A program made the translations under genes and the position numbers. Positions 1 to 6,467 of a DNA stretch of 14,970 nucleotides are shown one piece after another. Position 1 is the stretch's first letter. Every line of letters begins with the position of its first letter. Under the pieces are notes generated by a model, which saw only the letters and a program-made list of their open reading frames with translations, was not told the DNA's origin and ran no database searches. This stretch comes from an uncultured Eubacteriales bacterium (GTDB lineage Bacteria > Bacillota > Clostridia > Oscillospirales > CAG-272): assembly GCA_934467435.1 (NCBI GenBank), contig CAKSLR010000030.1, positions 1-14,970 on the forward strand, in the 5' to 3' direction.

Positions 1-411
1 ATTCGTGGCATCAAGCCTTGGGTGAAGTTTGGTATCAGTCCGTTCGGTATTTATCGTAATCAGAAGAGCGATCCATTGGGAAGCAACACCAATGGTTTGC
101 AGAACTATGATGATCTTTATGCCGATGTACTCCTTTGGGCACGTGAAGGATGGATTGATTATAACATTCCTCAGATTTATTGGGAGATAGGACACAAGGC
201 AGCCGATTACGAAACACTGGTTGACTGGTGGGCGAAGCATTCGGAAAACCGTCCGTTGTTTATCGGTCAGGCAGTCATGAATACCATTCAGCATGCCGAT
301 CCGAAGAATCCTTCTATCAACCAGCTTCCACGAAAGATGGCTTTGCAGCGTTCTTATCAGACTATCGGCGGAAGTTGCCAATGGTATGCGGCAGCCGTAG
401 TCGAGAACTCC
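1..411 (+). CDS. GHL10/DUF187 glycoside hydrolase-like protein, internal fragment (Bacteroidetes type)
   Basis: The reading frame is open from base 1, so the start lies before the window. The fragment starts IRGIKPWVKFGISPFGIY and contains NTNGLQNYDDLYADVLLW, IPQIYWEIGHKAADYETL and ENRPLFIGQAV. These match the YngK-like GHL10 (DUF187) family, TIM-barrel glycosidase-like proteins that are usually secreted and common in Bacteroides and Prevotella. The family resemblance stops at AAAVVEN (about base 408). The frame stays open to 534 only by chance, because from there the DNA reads as the start of galM on the other strand. Base composition also differs: the first 60 bases are about 43 percent GC, visibly lower than downstream. 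The GTG at 22 lies inside the domain and is not a true start. The family call is firm; the fragment probably does not belong to this genome. Confidence 0.8.
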
Positions 412-492
412 GACGCGCAACTTGTCATTTTCCAGCGTGTAAAGGAATACTTCTTTTCCGTCCGGCAGGGTGCCGAATTTTTCTTTTTTCAT
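385..492 (-). CDS. galM: Aldose 1-epimerase (galactose mutarotase), N-terminal fragment only
   Basis: Reading the minus strand from an ATG at 492 gives MKKEKFGTLPDGKEVFLYTL, then ENDKLRVGVLDYGC. This is the typical N-terminus of GalM-family mutarotases: FGTxPDGKEVxLYTLEN, then a strand ending in a (L/N)YG motif. The enzyme interconverts alpha and beta anomers of aldoses such as galactose in the cytoplasm. Only about 35 codons remain; beyond about 385 the minus-strand translation no longer resembles the family and the DNA belongs to the GHL10 fragment. Upstream are an AGGCGG-like ribosome binding site and a plausible promoter, so the gene was probably intact in the source genome. The call rests on a short stretch but the motif order is characteristic. 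Confidence 0.65.
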
Positions 493-527
493 CAGAGAAA
501 ACCGCCTTTCGTTTTTCTTCAAGGTTC

Positions 528-556
528 AGTATAGCAGTATCGGCGGAAAAAGTAAA
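528..556 (-). promoter_or_regulatory. Probable housekeeping promoter for galM
   Basis: On the minus strand TTTACT (556-551) and TATACT (533-528) are separated by 17 bases, matching TTGACA at four of six and TATAAT at five of six positions. Transcription would start near 521, leaving a short leader that holds the AGGCGG element before the ATG at 492. It diverges from the promoter at 593-621. Confidence 0.45.
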
Positions 557-580
557 GGGGTTTTTCCGAAAAAAGCAAAT

Positions 581-606
581 TTCCCGCGGGAATTGACACG
601 CGGGAA
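581..606. promoter_or_regulatory. Palindrome and repeated half-site at the kinase promoter (candidate operator)
   Basis: TTCCCGCGGGAA (581-592) is a perfect 12-base palindrome ending directly against the -35 hexamer. Its half GCGGGAA (586-592) recurs in the same orientation at 600-606, inside the promoter spacer, 14 bases further on. A regulator bound here would overlap RNA polymerase. No family can be assigned. Confidence 0.35.
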
Positions 607-621
607 AAAACGCGGTATAAT
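593..621 (+). promoter_or_regulatory. Perfect consensus sigma-70 (SigA-type) promoter
   Basis: TTGACA (593-598), a 17-base spacer and TATAAT (616-621) match the vegetative consensus exactly. Transcription would begin near 628, about 22 bases before the kinase ATG at 650, leaving room for the AGGAG ribosome binding site at 636-640. Confidence 0.9.
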
Positions 622-649
622 GAAAAAAACGTGCGAGGAGAAGCGAAAC

Positions 650-1165
650 ATGAAAAAAACGGTACTGGTCATCAACGGGCGCGGCGGCGTGGGGAAGGAC
701 ACGCTTTGTGCGTTTGCCTCCCGCGTTTTTTCGGTGCGGAACGTCTCGTCTATCACCCCGGTCAAGGAACTGGCGGCGCGGTGCGGCTGGCAGGGGGAAA
801 AGGATGACCGCGCCCGCAAATTTCTCTCCGACCTCAAGGCGGTTCTCATCGCCTATAACGATTACCCCACCGTCTGGGCGACGGCGCAGTACCGCGATTT
901 TCTTGCCGGAGATGAGGAGGTCATGTTCCTGCACATCCGGGAAGGAGAAGAGATTGCAAAGTTCGTCCGCGCAACCGGCGGAGAAGCAAAAACGCTGCTT
1001 GTGCGCCGCGCCGGGCTGCACCCCGGCGCGTACGGCAACGTCTCGGACGATTGCGTGGAGGAATATCCGTATGACTACTACTACGATAACGATCTTCCCC
1101 TTGCGCAGGCAGAGGGGGATTTTATCGCCTTTTTGCGCCGCGTGCGGGGGGAGGTCAGAGAATAA
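650..1165 (+). CDS. Small P-loop nucleotide/nucleoside-phosphate kinase-like protein
   Basis: A 171-residue cytoplasmic protein starting MKKTVLVINGRGGVGKDTLC. The Walker A loop GRGGVGKDT (residues 10-18), with GKD in place of the usual GKS/T, is typical of deoxynucleoside monophosphate kinase-like and related small-molecule kinases. FLHIREGEEI (about 93-102) and YDYYYDND (about 121-128) match the pattern of a Clostridia family of uncharacterised kinase-like ATPases, whose C-terminal segment is usually of the form YDYxIxNDG. The substrate cannot be read from the sequence. The ATG at 650 is chosen because AGGAG (636-640) lies nine bases upstream and the promoter fixes the transcript start near 628; upstream in-frame codons lie before that. 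The 3' end overlaps the convergent spoIVA stop by 11 bases. Confidence 0.75.
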   Translation: MKKTVLVINGRGGVGKDTLCAFASRVFSVRNVSSITPVKELAARCGWQGEKDDRARKFLSDLKAVLIAYNDYPTVWATAQYRDFLAGDEEVMFLHIREGEEIAKFVRATGGEAKTLLVRRAGLHPGAYGNVSDDCVEEYPYDYYYDNDLPLAQAEGDFIAFLRRVRGEVRE

Positions 1166-2633
1166 TGCAGATCAGCCCGCCGCTGCCCTCGTTGATGATG
1201 CGTTCTAATGTCTCCGACAGTTTCTTGCGGGATTCGTCCGGCATATGTGCCAGTTTGGTGTGCAGCCCTTCGTTGACCAGTTCGTAAAGTGTTTTCCCGA
1301 ACATGTTGGATTCCCAGATTTTCTGCGGGTTTTCTTCGAACTCGTGCAGCATATACCGGATCAGTTCTTCCGATTGCTCCTCGCTGCCGACGATAGGGTT
1401 GATCTCGGTTTCGATATTGGCGCGGATCATGTGAATCGATTGCGCCGCGGCGCGTAATTTGACCCCGTAACTGCCCGATTGTTTGATGATCTCCGGCTCT
1501 TGGAGCGTCAGTTCGGAAATGTCGGGCATGACAATGCCGTAACCGCTTTCATAAACCTCTTTCAGGGCGCCTGCCACCTTGTCGTGCTCCCGTTTTGTCT
1601 CGGCAAGATCCCGCATCAGAGCGATCAGTTCCGCCTCATCTGTGATCGGGAAACCGGTCAGTTCACTCATGATGCGGTAATAAAGTCCGTCCGCCGGAAT
1701 CAGGGCAATTTCCGCGGTGCCGTCTGCCAGATTCAGCCCGCTCACCTTCCATTCCCGTATGGTTTCTTCCTCAGGCTTTTCTCCGAAGCAGCGGGTAATG
1801 TCTCCCATCTTGGAGATGCGGTCGCAGATGCCGCGCAGGCTTTCCACGTAGACGCGGCGCAGCCAGTGCCCCGCCTCCAGCGTGCGCATCCAGTCCGGCA
1901 GCGCCACGGTCATTTCGGTGGTGGGGAATTCCTCAAGGATCAGTTCCATAATGTTTCCGATGTCCTCGTTGTCCAGTTCCATGCAGTTGATCAGGGCAAC
2001 GGGGGCATTGTATTTTTTCTCCAGTTCATACGCCAGCGCGCCCGCTTCTTCCCGCTCCGGGTGGGCAGAATTAAGAATCACGGCATAGGGTTTGTTTTGC
2101 AGGGCAAGTTCCCGCGCCACACGTTCTTCCGCTTCTATGTAACTTTCCCGCGGAATATCGCCGATGGTACCGTCGGTGGTGACCAAAATGCCGATGGTGG
2201 AATGTTCCCGTATGACCTTGCGGGTGCCGGTTTCTGCCGCCTCGGGGAACGGGAGCGGTTCGTCCGACCAGGGGGTGTGCACCATGCGCACCGCGCCGTC
2301 CTCCGTCTGACCGATGGCATCCGGCACAATATAGCCCACACAGTCGATCATCTTGACGCGCATTCTGGTGTGCTCACCGAGCAGAACGTTGACCGCCTCA
2401 TCGGGAATGAATTTCGGTTCTGTCGTCATGACAGTCTTGCCGGAGCCTGCCTGCGGGAGTTCGTCAACGGCACGGGTGCGGTCATAATCGTCCGCGATGT
2501 TGGGGATAACGGCATTTTCCATAAACTTTCGGATAAAAGTCGATTTTCCGGTCCGCACGGGACCGACGACGCCGATGTAGATATCCCCGCCCGTGCGGGT
2601 GGCGATATCCCGGTAGATGGATGTGCTGGTCAT
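1155..2633 (-). CDS. spoIVA: Stage IV sporulation protein A, spore coat basement ATPase
   Basis: A 492-residue protein, the length of the Bacillus subtilis protein, starting MTSTSIYRDIATRTGGDIYI. It has a Walker A motif GPVRTGKS (24-31, lysine 30 as in B. subtilis), a Walker B-like MIDCVGY, the downstream TTDGTIGDIPRESY segment and the conserved C-terminus GSGGLICIIL. SpoIVA is made in the mother cell, hydrolyses ATP and polymerises on the outer forespore membrane, forming the platform on which the coat assembles and helping cortex formation. The ATG at 2633 follows a GGAGG site. A sigma-E-type promoter lies just upstream, as expected for a mother-cell gene. It follows gpr after 77 bases. No truncation or frameshift is seen. 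Confidence 0.98.
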   Translation of the reverse strand: MTSTSIYRDIATRTGGDIYIGVVGPVRTGKSTFIRKFMENAVIPNIADDYDRTRAVDELPQAGSGKTVMTTEPKFIPDEAVNVLLGEHTRMRVKMIDCVGYIVPDAIGQTEDGAVRMVHTPWSDEPLPFPEAAETGTRKVIREHSTIGILVTTDGTIGDIPRESYIEAEERVARELALQNKPYAVILNSAHPEREEAGALAYELEKKYNAPVALINCMELDNEDIGNIMELILEEFPTTEMTVALPDWMRTLEAGHWLRRVYVESLRGICDRISKMGDITRCFGEKPEEETIREWKVSGLNLADGTAEIALIPADGLYYRIMSELTGFPITDEAELIALMRDLAETKREHDKVAGALKEVYESGYGIVMPDISELTLQEPEIIKQSGSYGVKLRAAAQSIHMIRANIETEINPIVGSEEQSEELIRYMLHEFEENPQKIWESNMFGKTLYELVNEGLHTKLAHMPDESRKKLSETLERIINEGSGGLICIIL

Positions 2634-2671
2634 TTTGGAATTCCTCCGTGTTCTTTCAGTCTGGTTGCTAA

Positions 2672-2701
2672 AGAATATGCCGGAGAATGGGGGAATATGA
2701 C
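2672..2701 (-). promoter_or_regulatory. Sigma-E-type promoter for spoIVA
   Basis: On the minus strand GTCATATT (2701-2694) matches the sigma-E -35 pattern kmATATT. After 14 bases comes CATATTCT (2679-2672), close to the -10 pattern CATAcanT. Transcription would begin near 2665, about 30 bases before the spoIVA start. spoIVA is a known sigma-E regulon member in B. subtilis, which supports the reading. Confidence 0.7.
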
Positions 2702-2710
2702 AGACCGTGC

Positions 2711-3622
2711 TCATTCCGGGATGCCGAATACCCGGTTGACCGCCCCCGCAATCAATGCGCCGCAGGTTTTTGCAATCACATCTGCTTCCCGCGGGCAGAC
2801 AAAAAAGGCATCCGCTGCCGGTATCGCCGTACCGGCGAGGGGGGATTTTTCTATTTCCGTCGCACCTTTTTCTTCTGTCACCGCCTCTTTGCCCAACAGG
2901 TCGTGCGCCAGGGTAGCGGCATCGGTAACGGTCGGAACACCCATGGCAATCACGGGGCAGCCGAGTGTGGTACGGTCCAGCGCCGCGCGCCGGTTTCCGA
3001 TGCCGGAGCCGGGGGAAACGCCGGTATCGCTGAATTGCAGTGTGGCGGCAAGCCGTCCGAAGGAACGTGCGGCAAGTGCGTCCGCAACCAGAACCAGGTC
3101 GGGACGGAATCGGGAAACAACCGCGCATACCGTTTCCGCACTTTCCATGCCGCTTTGCGCCATCACGCCGGGCACCGTCACTGCGATCTCCGCACACGCC
3201 AGCGCCGCCAGCAGATCCGGTCGGTGGCGGCGCAGGTGCGCGGTGGCACGGATGCCGTCTGCCGCCAGAGGGCCGACGGCATCCGCCGTGATCTCGCGGT
3301 TTCCAAGTCCCACAAACAGCACACGGCACCCGGTAAAACGATTCGTTTGGAGCAGGGCGGCGCTCATTTCGCGCAGGATGTCGGCAGCCCGACTTTCCAC
3401 ATCGGCAAGGGCGGCACTGTCCGCCTGTTGCACCGGGGGAAAGAGGAGGGTTTCGTACCACCCGCGCACGCAACCGCTTTCCTTTGCGGCGCGTTCGCTT
3501 TCCACCCGCAGCGTGTGGCGGCGGCAGATTCCGAGGTCGGTTTCCCGGTAGCGGCAGCCGGGGATGTCGGCGTCGGCGCGGTGACGCTCGCAGGCAAGGT
3601 CGGTGCGGGGCGTGTCTTTCAT
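2711..3622 (-). CDS. gpr: Germination protease GPR (SASP-degrading aspartic-type endopeptidase, family A25)
   Basis: A 303-residue protein with the GPR core: RTDLA near the N-terminus (6-10), GLGNREITADAVGP (105-118), TVPGVMAQSGMES, DLVLVADALAARS (about 175-187) and QFSDTGVSPGSGIGNRR (196-212). Asp114 and Asp181 correspond to the two catalytic aspartates known in Bacillus megaterium GPR (127 and 193). GPR is made as a zymogen in the forespore, self-processes late in sporulation and degrades the DNA-protecting small acid-soluble proteins at germination. The protein is shorter than Bacillus GPR (about 370 residues), and the region before the C-terminal FFVCPREADVIAKTCG segment appears compact. 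The ATG at 3622 has a GGA-containing ribosome binding site. spoIVA follows co-directionally with no visible terminator between them. Confidence 0.95.
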   Translation of the reverse strand: MKDTPRTDLACERHRADADIPGCRYRETDLGICRRHTLRVESERAAKESGCVRGWYETLLFPPVQQADSAALADVESRAADILREMSAALLQTNRFTGCRVLFVGLGNREITADAVGPLAADGIRATAHLRRHRPDLLAALACAEIAVTVPGVMAQSGMESAETVCAVVSRFRPDLVLVADALAARSFGRLAATLQFSDTGVSPGSGIGNRRAALDRTTLGCPVIAMGVPTVTDAATLAHDLLGKEAVTEEKGATEIEKSPLAGTAIPAADAFFVCPREADVIAKTCGALIAGAVNRVFGIPE

Positions 3623-3664
3623 GGCGGTTTTCCTTTCTTTCTCGGCGGATGGGTTCTTTCCTGC

Positions 3665-3693
3665 TAGTTTGGCGCCGGACGGCAAAAATATAC
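3665..3693 (-). promoter_or_regulatory. Candidate forespore (sigma-F/sigma-G) promoter for gpr
   Basis: On the minus strand GTATA (3693-3689) and CAAACTA (3671-3665) are separated by 17 bases. GTATA fits the shared forespore -35 pattern; CAAACTA differs from the sigma-G -10 pattern CATnnTA at one position. gpr is forespore-expressed in B. subtilis, so the placement about 40 bases upstream of the start is sensible. Confidence 0.4.
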
Positions 3694-3728
3694 TGTCTGA
3701 CGGGAAAATCCGTTTCGGTTTGGGCAGA

Positions 3729-3759
3729 TTGCACAGTTCTGATTCCCGCATTTGTGCAA
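3729..3759. repeat. Inverted repeat in the gpr/lipoprotein divergent region
   Basis: TTGCACA (3729-3735) and TGTGCAA (3753-3759) are perfect 7-base inverted arms separated by 17 bases. They lie upstream of the promoter at 3794-3822, where a regulator could bind. The rest of the 250-base intergenic stretch holds only the two promoters and ribosome binding sites. Confidence 0.25.
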
Positions 3760-3793
3760 AATACCGAAGATACAAGTTTTCATGTTTTTTGCA

Positions 3794-3822
3794 TTGCATT
3801 TTTAGCGGACATGTGCTATAAT
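3794..3822 (+). promoter_or_regulatory. Vegetative-type promoter for the peptide-binding lipoprotein
   Basis: TTGCAT (3794-3799), a 17-base spacer and TATAAT (3817-3822), with TG at 3814-3815 giving an extended -10 (TGCTATAAT). Transcription would start near 3829, leaving a leader of about 44 bases. Confidence 0.75.
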
Positions 3823-3872
3823 AACCTGTAAACAAATCTAATTTCAACGCTTTTCGTGGAGGAAACCGAATT

Positions 3873-5759
3873 ATGAAGAGAATCTTGGCGCTGCTTCTTG
3901 CGGTCGTGGCGGTCATTTCCCTGGGTCTGCTTTCGGGCTGCGCCGGCGGTGCCGCATCGACAGAGGAAGATCAGGGCGCGGAAATCAGCGCATTCTTTGT
4001 CGGGGAAGTTTATGACTTTGACCCTGCCAAAGCATACACGAATGATGATGCCATGAAACTGATGAGCCTGATTTACGAGCCGCTCTTCTCGCTCGATGCG
4101 AATGGGAATGTGCAGTATGCGCTGGCAAACGGCTATCGCTTTTATGAGTACCGTGGCGAGCATTATATGGAGATCACGCTGCGGGATTCTTATTGGAATG
4201 ACGGTACCCGGGTGAAGGCGGAGGATGTAGCGGACGCCTGGTGGCGGATTCTTGACCCCGATTTTCCCTGTCAGGCAGCAACCCTGCTGTACGAGATCAA
4301 AAACGCGCGCGCCGCAAAACTCTGCATGGATAAATCGGTAGAGGACGTTGCCATTGATGCGCAGAATACCACGCTGACCATCACCCTGGAAGAAGAACTG
4401 GATGAGGCGGCGCAGCAGAACTTCCTGCGTAACCTGACCTCCATCGCGCTGACGCCGATCAAGAAGAGCGCCGTGACCAAAGCGGGCAGAGATGAGTACT
4501 GGACCAAGGACGTGCCGTATCTCGTAACCAACGGTCCCTTTGCCATCCGTTCGATGCAGTACGGCATCATTGCAGGCACAACGGCGCGGGATGATACCGT
4601 GGCGCACGAGTTCCGTTTGGAGCGCAACAACTACTATCGCCGTGACAAGGAAAGCAACCTTGCCAAGGATGTGTATGTCACACCGTATAAATTCCTGACG
4701 TATTGGAATACCGAACTGACCGATGCTTTCACGCAGTTCATCGAAGGCTCTCTCTTCATCACGGGGGACATTCCGCTTGCCGAGCGCGCCGCTTATCTCA
4801 GCCGCGCACAGGTTAGCCGCCTGCTTTCTACCTATACCTATGTGCTGGATAACAACGATCCCGTTTTCTCGAATGCCAAGGTGCGTCGCGCACTTTCCCT
4901 GGCACTGGATCGGGAAGCCATCGCTGCGGAAGGAACGGGCGGGCTCGGCATTGCCGCAACCGGCATGGTTTCGCACGGCGTTCTCAACGGAAGCAACGGT
5001 TCGTTCAGCGAGGCAAACGAAAACAAACTGGCAACTACGGCAGCCAAGGAAGAGGCTCTTACCCTTCTGCGGGAAGCAAAGTCAGAGGGATATACGGGCG
5101 GTACCATTTCCATTCTGATCCGTGACAATGAGGAAGAGAAGAAGATTGCGGAGATGGTTTCTTCTTCCTGGACCGAGTTGTTCCGGGAGGCGGGCATCAG
5201 CGGCGTCAGCGTCCGTGTGACCGCGAAATCCTGCACCACTTACATGATTCTGCCGGAAGGCGATACACAAAAAATTACTCTGTGCGATGATACCGTACAG
5301 TCGGCATACCGTGCGGGTGATACCAAATCGAAAGACGGTTTTGACGGACACAACGTCCTCGGTATTGACTATCAGATGCTGTCACCCGATGCTTTCGCAG
5401 TCCTTGCCAGTTTCTCGCTGGAACTTTCCGGCAACGGCATCCACATGGGCGGGATTGAGGAATCGACCACGCGTACCCATGTCTGCGGTTTCAATAACGC
5501 CGGCTATAATAAGTTGATCGATGATGCACTGGCGGAAAAGAATTTGGAAGCGCGTACCAAGATTTTGCATGAGGCAGAAAATCTTCTGCTTTCCGAAATG
5601 CCGGTAATTCCGCTGCTCTTCAACCGCAGCGCTATGCTGGTCAGCTCCGAGTTGCAGCGCGTTTATACCAGTTATTACGGCTATGCGGTTCTGACGCGCG
5701 CGGAATTGCGGAACTACCAGAACCACAGACCGGCAGAAACCGACGATACCCAGGCATGA
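3873..5759 (+). CDS. ABC transporter extracellular solute-binding lipoprotein, family 5 (OppA/DppA-like)
   Basis: A 628-residue secreted lipoprotein. MKRILALLLAVVAVISLGLL is a signal peptide, followed by the lipobox LSGC with Cys23 as the anchored residue. The mature part shows family 5 (SBP_bac_5) features: DFDPAKAYTNDDAMKLMSLI, YEPLFSLDANG, RDSYWNDGTRVKAEDVADAW, then FSNAKVRRALSLALDREAIA and a C-terminal EMPVIPLLF. These proteins capture oligopeptides (sometimes sugars, nickel or haem) and deliver them to an ABC importer. No permease or ATPase gene lies in the window, so it is an orphan binding protein here; some orphans serve importers encoded elsewhere. The ATG at 3873 follows GGAGG at 3858-3862. 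The substrate is not evident. Confidence 0.93.
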   Translation: MKRILALLLAVVAVISLGLLSGCAGGAASTEEDQGAEISAFFVGEVYDFDPAKAYTNDDAMKLMSLIYEPLFSLDANGNVQYALANGYRFYEYRGEHYMEITLRDSYWNDGTRVKAEDVADAWWRILDPDFPCQAATLLYEIKNARAAKLCMDKSVEDVAIDAQNTTLTITLEEELDEAAQQNFLRNLTSIALTPIKKSAVTKAGRDEYWTKDVPYLVTNGPFAIRSMQYGIIAGTTARDDTVAHEFRLERNNYYRRDKESNLAKDVYVTPYKFLTYWNTELTDAFTQFIEGSLFITGDIPLAERAAYLSRAQVSRLLSTYTYVLDNNDPVFSNAKVRRALSLALDREAIAAEGTGGLGIAATGMVSHGVLNGSNGSFSEANENKLATTAAKEEALTLLREAKSEGYTGGTISILIRDNEEEKKIAEMVSSSWTELFREAGISGVSVRVTAKSCTTYMILPEGDTQKITLCDDTVQSAYRAGDTKSKDGFDGHNVLGIDYQMLSPDAFAVLASFSLELSGNGIHMGGIEESTTRTHVCGFNNAGYNKLIDDALAEKNLEARTKILHEAENLLLSEMPVIPLLFNRSAMLVSSELQRVYTSYYGYAVLTRAELRNYQNHRPAETDDTQA

Positions 5760-5767
5760 TTTTGGAA

Positions 5768-5796
5768 GAAGAGGTGCCGCAGCCCGGCACCTCTTC
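5768..5796 (+). terminator. GC-rich hairpin after the lipoprotein gene (weak terminator or attenuator)
   Basis: A perfect 12-base-pair stem, GAAGAGGTGCCG (5768-5779) with CGGCACCTCTTC (5785-5796), and a 5-base loop. The following bases (CTTATATCC) are a poor U-tract. It may stop transcription partially and allow some read-through to the gene at 5821, for which no separate promoter is visible. Confidence 0.6.
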
Positions 5797-5820
5797 CTTA
5801 TATCCACGGGGAGGGGAATA

Positions 5821-6375
5821 ATGAAAACTTTTCAGAGCGGGATGCAGGATCCGACCGAGATTAAAATTTTTATTTTGTTTCTTCTGGATCACATCAATTA
5901 TCCTTTGGACTACGCCACGATCCAGGATATTGTGGCGCAGAACGGTTACGTGGGCGGGTTTGATTTTGCAGCCTGCTTTTCACAACTTCGTGAACTGGGG
6001 CATATTTTGGAGGATGAAGAGGATGGGGTGACCTATTACGTCATTTCTCCGACCGGAAAAACGGTGGCAGCCGAACTGCAGAGCGATCTGTTACTCTCCA
6101 TCCGGGAGAAGAGCCTGAAAAGTGCCATGCAGTTGCTCTCTTTCCGGCGCCGCCGTGCCACCACCTCCTCTGCGGTGGAACAGAGAACGGATGGGAAATA
6201 CACCCTGCGCTGCGATATCAGCGATCCCAGCGGAGAGATTCTGCACCTTGACCTGTGCGTTTCCTCCCGCCTGCAGGCGGAAGCAATGAAGAAAAAATTT
6301 GACCATGATCCCGAAGACGTTTACCGTCGGTTGCTTGCCGTTATCACCCGGGATGCCGACTATGTTTTACCTTGA
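5821..6375 (+). CDS. DUF4364 family protein (predicted winged-helix regulator)
   Basis: A 184-residue cytoplasmic protein. The N-terminal part, EIKIFILFLLDHINYPLDYA followed by TIQDIVAQNGYVGGFDFAACFSQL, has the helix-turn-helix layout of DUF4364, a Clostridia family thought to be transcriptional regulators. DEEDGVTYYVISPTGKTVA resembles the wing, and the C-terminal half (RTDGKYTLRCDISDPSGEIL) looks like a small beta-rich domain. The ATG at 5821 follows GAGGGG. It lies 61 bases after the lipoprotein gene, separated by the hairpin at 5768-5796, and just before the promoter of a sigma-factor gene. No target can be inferred from sequence. The family call is confident, the DNA-binding role less so. 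Confidence 0.85.
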   Translation: MKTFQSGMQDPTEIKIFILFLLDHINYPLDYATIQDIVAQNGYVGGFDFAACFSQLRELGHILEDEEDGVTYYVISPTGKTVAAELQSDLLLSIREKSLKSAMQLLSFRRRRATTSSAVEQRTDGKYTLRCDISDPSGEILHLDLCVSSRLQAEAMKKKFDHDPEDVYRRLLAVITRDADYVLP

Positions 6376-6408
6376 TTTTGGAAAAGTAAAAATTTTCTGA
6401 AAAAACTA

Positions 6409-6436
6409 TTGACAAGTCGGACTTTGATGGTATAAT
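6409..6436 (+). promoter_or_regulatory. Strong vegetative promoter for the sigma-factor gene
   Basis: TTGACA (6409-6414) and TATAAT (6431-6436) are both exact, with a slightly short 16-base spacer. Transcription would start near 6443, only about 25 bases before the likely ATG at 6468. Confidence 0.8.
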
Positions 6437-6467
6437 ATACTCACAGATCAGTGCAGAAGTGGTTGGC

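Noticed and set aside
409..534. C-terminal continuation of the GHL10 protein to a stop at 534
   Set aside because: The translated residues do not resemble the family and the same DNA encodes the galM N-terminus on the other strand; the frame is open by chance.
1479..3551. A 690-codon open frame on the plus strand across spoIVA and gpr
   Set aside because: It is antisense to two confidently identified genes, has no ribosome binding site or recognisable domain, and its composition is that of a GC-rich shadow frame.
2634..3734. N-terminal extension of spoIVA to 859 residues
   Set aside because: The extension overlaps gpr in another frame and is Arg/Pro-rich nonsense. The ATG at 2633 has GGAGG and a sigma-E promoter and gives the usual 492 residues.
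3816..4976. A 386-codon minus-strand open frame opposite the lipoprotein gene
   Set aside because: It is antisense to a well supported family 5 binding protein and shows no domain or start signal.
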